Below are positions 24,501 to 32,099 of a stretch of 64,000 bases of DNA, in pieces. The first letter of the stretch is position 1, and each line of letters starts with the position of its first letter. A program made the position numbers and the translations under genes. Origin of the DNA: Microbacterium sp. SORGH_AS_1204 (GTDB lineage: Bacteria; Actinomycetota; Actinomycetes; Actinomycetales; Microbacteriaceae); the NCBI RefSeq assembly GCF_030818935.1, contig NZ_JAUTBD010000001.1, positions 806,001 to 870,000 of the forward strand, in the 5' to 3' direction. Under the pieces are notes generated by a model. It saw nothing but the letters and a program-made list of their open reading frames with translations, did no database searches and was not told the origin of the DNA.

Positions 24501-26192
24501 GGCGTCATCGGGGCCGTCACGCAGGAGACGTCGCAGCTCGTCTCGCCGGGCGGTATCGAGGGCATCGAGTTCCGCGAGCCCGTCGCCGAGGTGAACCGCG
24601 TGGTCGCCGAGATCCGCGATCAGGTCGACGTGATCGTCGCTGAGTATCACGAGGGTGCCGCCGAGGGCGACTCCACGGGGGAGACGATCGAGCAGGCGGT
24701 CGCCGCGGGCGGGGCCTTCGCGAAGATCGTGAACGACACGGATGCCGCGGTCGACGCGATCTTCACGGGTCACACCCACCAGAAGTACGCGTGGAACGCT
24801 CCCATCCCGGGCGCCGCGGGCACCCGCCCGATCGTGCAGACCGGGAGCTACGGCGAGAACATCGGCGAGATCGTGCTGACCGTCGACCGTCAGAACGGCG
24901 ACGTGGTCGACTACTCCGCGCGCAACGTGCCGCGTCTCGCCGCGGCCACGGTTCCGAACGATCCCGCCCAGACGGCCGCGAACAGCGCCGCGCTGGACGC
25001 CGAACTGATCGCGACGTATCCGCGCGTGGCCGCGGTCGACGAGATCGTGAAGCTCGCGCGCGCCGAGGCCGACCGCGTCGGTGCGCAGCCGGTCGGATCG
25101 GTGACCGCCGACATCACCACCGCTTACCGCGGCGGGTCCTACGTCGACGGCGTTTACACCGGTGGTCAGCGCGACGACCGTTCGAAGCAGTCCGCTCTCG
25201 GCGGCCTCGTCGCCGACGCCCTGCTCGACACCCTCGCCGATCCCCTCCGCGGGGGCGCCGAGATCGCCCTGGTCAACCCGGGTGGTCTGCGCGCGGAGCT
25301 GTTCTACGGAGAGGACGGGGTCATCACGCTGGCCGAGGCCAACGCGGTGCTGCCGTTCGTCAACAACCTCTGGACGACGACGCTGACGGGTGAGCAGTTG
25401 CGACGCGCGCTCGAGCAGCAGTGGGGCGACACCGCCGGCCGCGACCGCGATCTCGCGCTCGGCGTCTCGGACAACGTGCGCGTCACCTACGACGTGTCGC
25501 GTGGCCCCGGACAGCGCATCACCGGAATCTGGATCGACGGCGTGGCCGTCGACCCGGCGGCGACGTACCGCGTGGGCTCGTTCAGCTTCCTGCTCCAGGG
25601 CGGTGACGCGTTCGCGGCACTCGGCCAGGGCGCCGAAACCCGCGACTCGGGCCTCATCGACCGTGACGGATGGATCGACTACCTCGAGGCGAACCCCGGC
25701 CTCACGCCCGACTTCACCGCGCGCGCGGTGCAGGTCTCGGGTGTGCCCTCGGAGGTCCGGTCGGGCGGTGACGTCGCGCTCACGGTCTCGAATCTCGACC
25801 TCACCTCGCTCGGTGCTCCCGCGAACACGTCGCTGTCGGCGGCCTGGGGATCGGATGCCACGACGTCCTTCCCCGTCGCGAATGGCGCGGCCACGGTCAG
25901 CGTCGGCGTTCCGGCCGGCGCCTCCGGCGTGATCGCCCTGCAGCTGGTGGCGCAGCCGAGCGGCACCGACGTGACGGTGCCGATCAGCATCGGCGCAGCC
26001 GGAGGCGACGGGGCCGGCGCGGGCTCGGGCGCCGGCGGATCCGCGGGCCAGGGCAGCTCTGCCGGTCAGGGTGGATCGCTGCCGGTGACGGGTGCCGACA
26101 CCGCCTGGATGGGCGCGGGCCTGCTCGCCGCGCTCGCCCTGCTCGGTCTCGGCGTCATCGCACGTCGCCGGGCGGTCCGCCAGAGCGACTGA
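21555..26192 (+). CDS. Giant cell-wall-anchored nuclease / 5'-nucleotidase fusion (LTD-ExeM/NucH-5NT-LPXTG)
   Basis: 1545-aa extracellular enzyme, probably digesting DNA and dephosphorylating the nucleotides. In order: signal peptide (1-36, ending AFA); lamin-tail-like domain (about 38-200, VVINEAYLKGGSNGAFFNKK); Thr/Pro linker (224-252); OB-fold-like ExeM/NucH region (255-500); endonuclease/exonuclease/phosphatase domain (about 520-850, SSFNVLNYF, NHFKSKGD, LLGDFNAY, SSDHDP); metallophosphatase (from 858, GINDFHGRID, GNHEFDRG, GHTHQKYAW); 5'-nucleotidase C-domain (1165-1388); Ig-like domain; Gly/Ser stretch; LPVTG (1509-1513), membrane helix, basic tail. LPVTG marks sortase anchoring. TGGAG precedes the ATG. 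A role in phosphate or nucleoside scavenging is inferred. Confidence 0.9.
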   Translation: MPNAASRVPARRFTTALSAALGAALLGSALVPLPAFAADGPRVVINEAYLKGGSNGAFFNKKFVELYNAGDTAQDLSGWSLQYRSASSVQAPSGANTQPLTGSIAPGGYYLIGLPGNDTNGADLPAADITSAGLNPSGTNGQLFLANVTESLALPGGPVADSRVVDFLGYGTAAGFETKAASVDGPNGTPNALVRTDFVDTNDNSVDFTNTTTVTPQGSGGAVTPTPTATPTATATPTATPTPTPTVTPGVVTPIRDIQGTGATTPLAGATVTTRGVVTAAYRTGGYNGFFIQTPGTGGPLDPQTHLASDAVFVYGSAATATVAIGQHVEVTGTAGEFGGQTQITVDAPSVSILTEQAAEVRPAEIAWPKTDEERERFEGMLLAPQGDFTVTNTYSTNHYAEVGLAAGTTPLRTPTDVARPDTPEYVAAVADNRARAVVLDDGASINFLNDTNKSIPLPYVSLTEPVRVGAAATFETPVILDYRNNAWKFQPTEQLTVGNADTVQPASFENTRTAAPEAVGGTVKISSFNVLNYFTTTAESVGCTSTYKDREGNPITADTCPAPGPRGAADAANLKRQQDKIVAAINGLGADVVSLEEIENSAAFGKDRDAALSTLVDALNAALGSPQWAFVPSPAVLPASEDVIRTAFIYKKEVVAPSGDSVILDDPAFRNARQPLAQAFAPLTDPDAEILAIVNHFKSKGDSRPAATGDNANGIQGAFNGDRVRQADALGAFAAARAAEVGTDDVFLLGDFNAYTQEDPIQKLREYGFEPLEAGTGEYSYSFSGQSGSLDHVLASASARELVTGTDIWNINAVEALALEYSRFNYNVLNFYDTTPYRSSDHDPVIVGLDLAPETTDITLLGINDFHGRIDANTVKFAGTIEQLRAAGGEGNTLFLSNGDNIGASLFASAYFDDEPTIEVLNALDLAASATGNHEFDRGADKLVDEVSGWADFPYLAANVYKNGQPLLDEYAIFEVDGVRVGVIGAVTQETSQLVSPGGIEGIEFREPVAEVNRVVAEIRDQVDVIVAEYHEGAAEGDSTGETIEQAVAAGGAFAKIVNDTDAAVDAIFTGHTHQKYAWNAPIPGAAGTRPIVQTGSYGENIGEIVLTVDRQNGDVVDYSARNVPRLAAATVPNDPAQTAANSAALDAELIATYPRVAAVDEIVKLARAEADRVGAQPVGSVTADITTAYRGGSYVDGVYTGGQRDDRSKQSALGGLVADALLDTLADPLRGGAEIALVNPGGLRAELFYGEDGVITLAEANAVLPFVNNLWTTTLTGEQLRRALEQQWGDTAGRDRDLALGVSDNVRVTYDVSRGPGQRITGIWIDGVAVDPAATYRVGSFSFLLQGGDAFAALGQGAETRDSGLIDRDGWIDYLEANPGLTPDFTARAVQVSGVPSEVRSGGDVALTVSNLDLTSLGAPANTSLSAAWGSDATTSFPVANGAATVSVGVPAGASGVIALQLVAQPSGTDVTVPISIGAAGGDGAGAGSGAGGSAGQGSSAGQGGSLPVTGADTAWMGAGLLAALALLGLGVIARRRAVRQSD

Positions 26193-26204
26193 ACGACGGC
26201 GAAT

Positions 26205-26240
26205 CGAAGACCCCGGGTGCCACGGCATCCGGGGTCTTCG
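26205..26240 (+). terminator. Hairpin terminator after the nuclease gene
   Basis: CGAAGACCCCGGGTGCC (26205-26221) pairs with GGCATCCGGGGTCTTCG (26224-26240) with one G-T pair; no T-tract. The arms again include the GGCATCC heptamer. Confidence 0.6.
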
Positions 26241-26362
26241 GCGTCCGACGGGTGACACAGGTGCGAGGGCATCCGGGACGTCACCGTGACTCGCGATGCC
26301 GGCGTGGCGCGGCATCCCGAATCTTCGTTACGAGGCGCCGGCCCAGCTGGCCCAAGGCGACG

Positions 26363-27373
26363 TCATGCGGAGCGCGGGGGAGCGGTGGACGCGCGAACGA
26401 CGAGGCGCGTCTCGGCCTCGGTGCGGCGCGGGGCCTCGGCGGTGCCCTCGATCATCGAGACGAGGATGCGCGTCGCCTCGATGCCCTGGGCGAGGGGGAA
26501 CTGCTCGACCGTGGTGAGGGAGAACATCTCGGCGTAATCATGGCCGTCGATACCGACGACGCTGAGCTCGGTCGGCACCGAGATGCCCATGCGGCGCGCC
26601 GCGATGATGACGCCGATCGCGACCTCGTCGCACGCGGCGACCACCCCCGTCGGACGGGATGCCGCGTCGGCGAGGAACGACGCCGCCGCGGCGTACGCGT
26701 CGGTGATGGTGAGGGTGGAGGGGACGTCGCGGATGCGGATGGCCAGACCGTTGTCGTTCATGGCGTTGCGGTAGCCGATCGATCGCTCGTCGACGTCTTT
26801 GGCGGGGGCGTCGGTGCGCGGTGTGCTGCCGACGAACGCGATGTCGGTGTGGCCGAGTGCGATGAGGTGCTGCGTGATGATGCGGGTGATCGCGACGTTG
26901 TCGAGACCCAGCGTCGGAACCCCGGAGAGGGCGTTGCCGATGCTGACCACCGGCTTGCCGATGTTCGCCAACCGCTCGAGATCGGCATCGTCGGGCTCGA
27001 GGGCGACGGCGATGATGCCGTCGAAGCGCTTGCGCGCGAGGTAGGTGGAGTACAGGCTCTCGCGGTCGTTGGAGCCGGGCTCGGCCACATACAGGGTGAC
27101 GTCGTACCCGAGCGGGATGAGCGTGCGTTCGACGCCCTCGACGATCGATCCGAAGTACCAGCGGTTGACCTTGGGGACGATGAGGGCGATCGTGCGTGTG
27201 CGTCCGGTCGCCAGACTCACCGCGCTCGTGGACGGGACGTAGCCCAGGGATGCCGCCGCGTCGGCGACCCGTCGACGGGTGCCGTCGGAGACGTAGCCGC
27301 CGCCCGTCAGCGCGCGGCTGGCGGTCGACTTGGACACGCCGGCCAGGCGCGCCACCTCGGCGATTCCGCTCAT
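26363..27373 (-). CDS. LacI-family transcriptional regulator
   Basis: Sugar-responsive repressor, 336 aa. The N-terminal helix-turn-helix is IAEVARLAGVSKSTASRALT, followed by the hinge region and a periplasmic-binding-like sensor domain ending in TAPPRSA. The ATG at 27373 was chosen because AGGAAG precedes it by 7 bases; a start at 27391 is possible but lacks a site. It is divergent from an alpha-glucoside-type ABC operon, and three GGAACCGGTTCC-like palindromes lie in the spacer, so it probably controls that operon and itself. Confidence 0.92.
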   Translation of the reverse strand: MSGIAEVARLAGVSKSTASRALTGGGYVSDGTRRRVADAAASLGYVPSTSAVSLATGRTRTIALIVPKVNRWYFGSIVEGVERTLIPLGYDVTLYVAEPGSNDRESLYSTYLARKRFDGIIAVALEPDDADLERLANIGKPVVSIGNALSGVPTLGLDNVAITRIITQHLIALGHTDIAFVGSTPRTDAPAKDVDERSIGYRNAMNDNGLAIRIRDVPSTLTITDAYAAAASFLADAASRPTGVVAACDEVAIGVIIAARRMGISVPTELSVVGIDGHDYAEMFSLTTVEQFPLAQGIEATRILVSMIEGTAEAPRRTEAETRLVVRASTAPPRSA

Positions 27374-27443
27374 TCGTGTCTTCCTCGTCATCCATCGACG
27401 TCCGTGTCGACGCTGAGAAGAGTATCCGACATCTCCGGAAACT

Positions 27444-27455
27444 GGAACCGGTTCC
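27444..27455. promoter_or_regulatory. LacI operator candidate 1
   Basis: GGAACCGGTTCC, perfect 12-bp palindrome 70 bp upstream of the regulator start. Confidence 0.7.
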
Positions 27456-27493
27456 GGCTCGTCATGCGTCGCCTTTTCCGCATGAATCCGCCA

Positions 27494-27504
27494 GTTACCG
27501 GTTC
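27494..27504. promoter_or_regulatory. LacI operator candidate 2 (half-matching)
   Basis: GTTACCGGTTC shares the ACCGGTTC core with the other two sites; it lies between the divergent genes. Confidence 0.45.
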
Positions 27505-27519
27505 GTGATCAAGTCACGG

Positions 27520-27548
27520 TTGCAACTCTGGTGGATTGCCTCTACGGT
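27520..27548 (+). promoter_or_regulatory. Promoter of the sugar ABC operon
   Basis: TTGCAA (27520-27525), 17 bases, TACGGT (27543-27548). The start of transcription would fall on the next operator. Confidence 0.65.
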
Positions 27549-27553
27549 TGCCT

Positions 27554-27565
27554 GGAATCGGTTCC
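27554..27565. promoter_or_regulatory. LacI operator candidate 3
   Basis: GGAATCGGTTCC, one mismatch from a perfect palindrome, starting 5 bases after the -10, a position that would block RNA polymerase. Confidence 0.7.
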
Positions 27566-27609
27566 CGACGGGATCCGATGCACCACAGAACTCAAAGAGG
27601 AGAGACCAC

Positions 27610-28941
27610 ATGGGTATGTCACAGCGGACTCGCCTGCTGGCGCCCGTCGGGCTGCTGGCGGTCAGCGCGATCGCTCTCGCGGGCTGCGCCGAAGGCGACA
27701 GCGGCGGCACGGGCGGATCGGGCGGGGGCGAGACCACGGTCCGCATCTCCGGCGGCATCACCGGCACCGAGGCCGACGCGCTGAACCAGACGTTCGAGCA
27801 GTTCACGGCCGACACCGGCATCAAGGTCGTCTACACCGGCGACAAGAGCTTCGAGGGCAACATCGTCACGAAGGTGTCCGGTGGCGACGCCCCCGACATC
27901 GCCATCGTCCCGCAGCCGGGTCTGCTCAAGACCCTCATCGGCACCGGCGAGGTGCAGGCGGCATCCGACGCCGTCTCGTCGAACGTCGACGAGTACTGGG
28001 GCGAGGACTGGAAGTCGTACGGCACCGAGGACGGCACCTTCTACGCCGCCCCCATGCTCGCCAACCTCAAGGGCTACGTCTGGTACTCGCCGGCGAAGTT
28101 CAAGGAGTGGGGCGTCGAGGTGCCCAAGACGCTCGACGAACTCATGACGCTGACCGCGACGATCCAGCAGAAGACCGGTGCCGCCCCGTGGTGCGCCGGC
28201 TTCGCCTCCGACGCCGCATCCGGCTGGCCCGGAACCGACTGGGTGGAAGACATGGTCCTGCGCCTGTCCGGCCCCGACGTCTACGACCAGTGGGTCGCGA
28301 ACGAGGTGAAGTTCACCGACCCGCAGATCAAGCAGGCCTTCGACGCGGTGGGCGACATCCTCCTCAACCCCTCCTATGTCAACGCCGGCTTCGGCGACGT
28401 GCGCAGCATCAACTCGACCGCGTTCGCCGACGTCGCCGCCAAGGTCGCCGACGGCAGCTGCCCGATGACGCACCAGGCCTCGTTCCTGTCGGCCAACTTC
28501 CTCACGGTGACCAACGCCGCGGGTGAGACGCCCACGGTCGCCCCCGACGGCGACGTCTACGCGTTCCTGACCCCCGGTGTCACCGAGGGCGAGCTCGCGG
28601 TCGAGGGCGGCGGCGAGTTCGTTGCAGCATTCTCCGACGACGAGAACGTGCAGAAGGTCGTCGAGTACATGTCGTCGCCCGAGTTCGCCGACGCGCGCGT
28701 CAAGCTCGGTGGCGTGATCTCCGCCAACAAGGGCGCCGATCCGTCGCTGGCCTCCAGCGAGTTCCTCACCGAGGCGATGAAGACGCTGCAGGACCCGAAC
28801 ACCACGCTGCGCTTCGACGCCTCCGACCTCATGCCGGCCACCGTCGGTGCGGGTTCCTTCTGGAAGGGCATGGTCAGCTGGATCGACGGTACGCCGACCG
28901 ACCAGGTGCTCAGCGACATCCAGGCCGGCTACGACAACTGA
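27610..28941 (+). CDS. Sugar ABC transporter substrate-binding lipoprotein (alpha-glucoside type)
   Basis: Extracytoplasmic sugar receptor, SBP family 1. The product is 443 aa with signal peptide MGMSQRTRLLAPVGLLAVSA and lipobox LAGC (Cys about residue 25). The mature protein has the family-typical NQTFEQFTADTGIKVVYTGD and DAPDIAIVPQPGLLKTLIG. GAGGAG precedes the ATG. It heads an operon with two permeases (AglE/AglF/AglG order). No ATPase gene is present nearby, so a shared MsmK/MalK-like ATPase elsewhere is likely. Confidence 0.9.
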   Translation: MGMSQRTRLLAPVGLLAVSAIALAGCAEGDSGGTGGSGGGETTVRISGGITGTEADALNQTFEQFTADTGIKVVYTGDKSFEGNIVTKVSGGDAPDIAIVPQPGLLKTLIGTGEVQAASDAVSSNVDEYWGEDWKSYGTEDGTFYAAPMLANLKGYVWYSPAKFKEWGVEVPKTLDELMTLTATIQQKTGAAPWCAGFASDAASGWPGTDWVEDMVLRLSGPDVYDQWVANEVKFTDPQIKQAFDAVGDILLNPSYVNAGFGDVRSINSTAFADVAAKVADGSCPMTHQASFLSANFLTVTNAAGETPTVAPDGDVYAFLTPGVTEGELAVEGGGEFVAAFSDDENVQKVVEYMSSPEFADARVKLGGVISANKGADPSLASSEFLTEAMKTLQDPNTTLRFDASDLMPATVGAGSFWKGMVSWIDGTPTDQVLSDIQAGYDN

Positions 28942-28956
28942 TCGACGCCGACCGAC

Positions 28957-28987
28957 GATGGGCCGCCCGCTGTGCGGGCGGCCCATC
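28957..28987 (+). terminator. Intercistronic hairpin after the substrate-binding gene
   Basis: GATGGGCCGCCCGC (28957-28970) and GCGGGCGGCCCATC (28974-28987), perfect 14-bp stem with a 3-base loop, no T-tract. Probably keeps binding-protein message more abundant than permease message. Confidence 0.7.
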
Positions 28988-29068
28988 CCGGGTCCATACT
29001 TCTAACCCGCCCGGCGTACTCCGCGGGCACACATCGATGAGCACGAAGGCGTGTTCGGGAGGGACGTC

Positions 29069-30421
29069 ATGACCGATATCAAGAATGCGGAGTCGACGCC
29101 GACGGCGTCGCCGCCGCCGCGGGAGCGGGCCAGGACCGCCACGCGCGACTCCGCGAACGCGCGCAGGACCACGTTCACCGTGGTCGCCGTAGGGCTCATC
29201 CTGGTGGTGGCGCTCTTCCTCTTCATGGTCACCCGCGCACCGGCGGAGACCCGGCCGACCACGCTCGGCTTCTCGCTCAACAGCTTCTTCACCTGGCTGG
29301 GCGGCCTGAGCCCCATCGCCCAGATCCCGCTCGTCATCCTCGTCTTCGGTGCCGTCGTGGGCCTGCTCCTGCTGCTGATCGAGTACGCGCCGCGCTCCGG
29401 CAAGGGCTACTTCTGGCTCCGCCTCGTGGCCTGCTTCGCGATCCCCGTGCTGGCGTTCATGCTGCTGCGGCCCTACCAGAACGCCGTCATCTACGTGCTC
29501 GGCATAGCGGTGCTCCTCGGCGCGATCCTCTTCTACGCCGACTACCGCTCCCGTCAGGGGGCCGGCTACCTGTTCCAGCTCGTGCTCTTCGCCGCGCCCG
29601 CCGCGATCCTGCTGCTGATCGGCCTCGTGTACCCGGCCATCACGACCTTCTTCCAGTCGTTCTTCGACAAGACCGGTGAGAACTTCGTCGGCTTCGAGAA
29701 CTACATCTGGACCTTCACGAACCCCGAGGGCTTCTGGTCGGTCATCAACACCCTCATCTGGGTGCTGCTCGCGCCCACCATCGCGACGGCCGTCGGCCTC
29801 GCCTACGCGGTGTTCATCGATCGCGCGGCGGGGGAGAAGTACCTCAAGGTGCTGATCTTCATGCCCTTCGCGATCTCGTTCGTGGGCGCCGGCATCATCT
29901 GGAAGTTCGTCTACGACTTCCGCCAGGGCGACCAACTCGGCATCCTGAACGCCATCGTCACGGCCTTCGGCGGGCAGCCGATCTCGTGGCTGTCGGCAGC
30001 GCCCCTGGTCAACACCCTGCTCCTGGTCGTGGTGTTCATCTGGAGTCAGACGGGTCTGGCGATGGTGATCCTGTCGGCGGCGATCAAGGCCGTCCCGCCG
30101 GAGCAGATGGAGGCCGCGGAACTCGACGGCGCGAGCGCTTGGGAACGCTTCTTGAACGTCACCGTTCCTGGCATCCGCTCTTCGCTCATCGTCGTGCTCA
30201 CCACCATCGCCATCGGCGCGCTGAAGATCTACGACATCGTCGCCGTCATGACCGGTGGTCGAAACGACTCGACCGTCCTCGCCTTCGAGATGGTCAACCA
30301 GCAGCAGCGATTCCAGAGTTACGGCCACTCGGCAGCGCTGGCCGTGGTGCTGTTCCTCTTCGTGCTGCCGCTGATCATCTTCAACGTGCGCCAGATCCGG
30401 AAGCAGAGGGAAGTGCGATGA
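29069..30421 (+). CDS. Sugar ABC transporter permease (AglF-like) with extra N-terminal membrane domain
   Basis: 450-aa inner-membrane subunit. About 150 residues with several extra hydrophobic helices precede the six-helix MalF-type core, as in the AglF branch of alpha-glucoside importers. The EAA loop is EQMEAAELDGASAWERFLNV near residues 347-366. GGGAGGG lies before the ATG at 29069. It overlaps the next permease by 4 bp (ATGA). Confidence 0.9.
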   Translation: MTDIKNAESTPTASPPPRERARTATRDSANARRTTFTVVAVGLILVVALFLFMVTRAPAETRPTTLGFSLNSFFTWLGGLSPIAQIPLVILVFGAVVGLLLLLIEYAPRSGKGYFWLRLVACFAIPVLAFMLLRPYQNAVIYVLGIAVLLGAILFYADYRSRQGAGYLFQLVLFAAPAAILLLIGLVYPAITTFFQSFFDKTGENFVGFENYIWTFTNPEGFWSVINTLIWVLLAPTIATAVGLAYAVFIDRAAGEKYLKVLIFMPFAISFVGAGIIWKFVYDFRQGDQLGILNAIVTAFGGQPISWLSAAPLVNTLLLVVVFIWSQTGLAMVILSAAIKAVPPEQMEAAELDGASAWERFLNVTVPGIRSSLIVVLTTIAIGALKIYDIVAVMTGGRNDSTVLAFEMVNQQQRFQSYGHSAALAVVLFLFVLPLIIFNVRQIRKQREVR

Positions 30422-31395
30422 CCACCTCCACCGTGGTGCTCGAACCCACCACCGACACCCGCACCGCGCGCCAGGTCGCCCGCGACACGCGCAAGCACGA
30501 GGCGATGGCGCGCAAGCGCCTCACCTCGAAGGGCGCGACGATCGCCGCCATCGTGATCGCCTTCTTCTGGACGATCCCGACGTTCGGCCTGTTCATCACC
30601 TCGTTCCGACCCGGCTCCGACACCCAGTCGACCGGGTGGTGGACGGTCTTCACCGACCCGTCGTTCACACTGGAGAACTACCGACTCGCGTTGACCTCGG
30701 GCGGCACCGCCCTGACGCTGGCGCAGTCGTTCCTCAACTCGCTGGCGATCACCATCCCGGTGGTGCTGTTCGCTCTGGCGGTGGCCTCGCTCATCGCGTA
30801 CGCGTTCGCCTGGATCGACTTCAAGGGCCGCAACTTCTTCTTCATCTTCATCTTCGCGTTGCAGATCGTGCCGCTGCAGATGGCCCTCGTGCCGCTGCTC
30901 AGCCTGTTCTCGCGCGGCCTGACGATCAACGACGTGACGATCTTCCCGGGCTTCGACCTGCGGGGTGTGGAGCACAGCTTCGCCACCGTGTGGATCGCGC
31001 ACGTGATCTTCGCGATGCCGCTGGCCATCTTCCTGCTGCACAACTTCATCGCCGAGATCCCCCACGAGGTGATCGAGGCGGCCCGCGTGGACGGGGCTGG
31101 GCACGGCCAGGTGTTCTTCCGGATCATCCTGCCGCTCGCCGCGCCGGCCCTGGCATCGTTCGCGGTGCTGGAGTTCATCTGGGTGTGGAACGACCTGCTG
31201 GTGGCGACGATCTTCGCGCCGTCGTCATCGTTGCCCCTGACGCAGTCGCTCAACTCCCTTTCGGGCACGTGGGGCGACCAGTGGTTCCTGCAGTCGGCGG
31301 GAACGTTCATCTCCATCCTGGTTCCGCTGATCGTCTTCTTCCTGCTGCAGCGCTTCTTCGTGCGGGGCCTGCTGGCGGGCGCGACGAAGGGCTGA
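30418..31395 (+). CDS. Sugar ABC transporter permease (AglG/MalG-like)
   Basis: 325-aa partner permease with six predicted helices. The EAA loop is IPHEVIEAARVDGAGHGQVF near residues 218-237. A hydrophilic 40-residue N-terminus precedes the first helix. The ATG overlaps the upstream stop (ATGA), so translation is coupled. A terminator follows. Confidence 0.92.
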   Translation: MTTSTVVLEPTTDTRTARQVARDTRKHEAMARKRLTSKGATIAAIVIAFFWTIPTFGLFITSFRPGSDTQSTGWWTVFTDPSFTLENYRLALTSGGTALTLAQSFLNSLAITIPVVLFALAVASLIAYAFAWIDFKGRNFFFIFIFALQIVPLQMALVPLLSLFSRGLTINDVTIFPGFDLRGVEHSFATVWIAHVIFAMPLAIFLLHNFIAEIPHEVIEAARVDGAGHGQVFFRIILPLAAPALASFAVLEFIWVWNDLLVATIFAPSSSLPLTQSLNSLSGTWGDQWFLQSAGTFISILVPLIVFFLLQRFFVRGLLAGATKG

Positions 31396-31409
31396 GCCCG
31401 GTTCGACCG

Positions 31410-31449
31410 AGGGGCGTGGCATCCGTTGAGGGTGTCACGCCCCTTTCTC
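31410..31449 (+). terminator. Intrinsic terminator of the sugar ABC operon
   Basis: AGGGGCGTG (31410-31418) with CACGCCCCT (31436-31444), then TTCTCG. The loop contains GGCATCC. Confidence 0.65.
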
Positions 31450-31542
31450 GTGCGCGCCGGGGCTGCGTGGCGCGGGGCGCGGGGCGCGGCGGGGCTGCGG
31501 GGCGGGCGGCGCGGGGCGCGGTGGGGCGGCGAGGGGCATGGC

Positions 31543-31607
31543 GAGAAACGGCATCCGCGGGGGGACATGCTGTGAGGCGGCGTTTCTTGCGGCGTATGGC
31601 GTTTCTC
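31543..31607. repeat. Nested palindrome R8
   Basis: Arms GAGAAACGGCATCCGC (31543-31558) and GCGTATGGCGTTTCTC (31592-31607), 65 bp, 14 of 16 paired. Confidence 0.88.
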
Positions 31608-31730
31608 GCGGGGGGGTCGGCCGCGCCGGGCGCCGGCGGGCGCCGTGCCGCGCCGGTCCGGGCAGGTGCGCGGAGCGCCGCGCCGGTCCGCGCGGTGCGC
31701 GCGGTGGGGTGGGGTAGGTGGTGGCGTCGC

Positions 31731-31795
31731 GAGAAACGGCATCCGCGGGGAGACACGCTGTGAGGCGGCGTTTCTTGCGGCGAATGGCGTTTATC
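31731..31795. repeat. Nested palindrome R9
   Basis: Arms GAGAAACGGCATCCGC (31731-31746) and GCGAATGGCGTTTATC (31780-31795), 65 bp; interior close to that of R8. Confidence 0.85.
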
Positions 31796-31878
31796 GCGGG
31801 GGGTGCGCCGGCCCGGGCGCCGCGCGCCGCCGGTCCGTGCAGTGCGCGCAGTGGGGCGGCGTGGGGTGGTGGGTTCGC

Positions 31879-31943
31879 GAGAAACGGCATCCGCGGGGAG
31901 ACACGCCGTGACGCGGCGTTTCTTGCGGCGTATGGCGTTTCTC
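31879..31943. repeat. Nested palindrome R10
   Basis: Arms GAGAAACGGCATCCGC (31879-31894) and GCGTATGGCGTTTCTC (31928-31943), 65 bp. Inner stem ACGCCG/CGGCGT around TGACG. Confidence 0.9.
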
Positions 31944-32099
31944 GCGGGGGGTGGGCCGGCCCGGGCGCCGGCCCGGGCGCCGCACCGCGCCGGCCTGGGC
32001 ACCGCGCCGCGCCGGCCTGGGCACCGCGCCGCGCCGGGCCGCGCCGTGCGCGCGCCGGGCGCCGAGCGAGGGTGGGGCGGCAGGCGCGGAGGGGGCAGG

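Larger units (their letters stand above)
31450..32099. other. Gene-free region with repeat cluster C
   Basis: 650 bp between convergent genes. It holds palindromes R8-R10 separated by G+C-rich spacers, and a 22-base tandem duplication (about 31984-32030). Open frames on both strands only read the repeats. Confidence 0.75.

Noticed and set aside
26246..26362. Additional GGTGAC/GTCACC dyad between the giant nuclease and lacI
   Set aside because: The arms are only 6 bp with a long interior; it may be a chance pairing in G+C-rich spacer.
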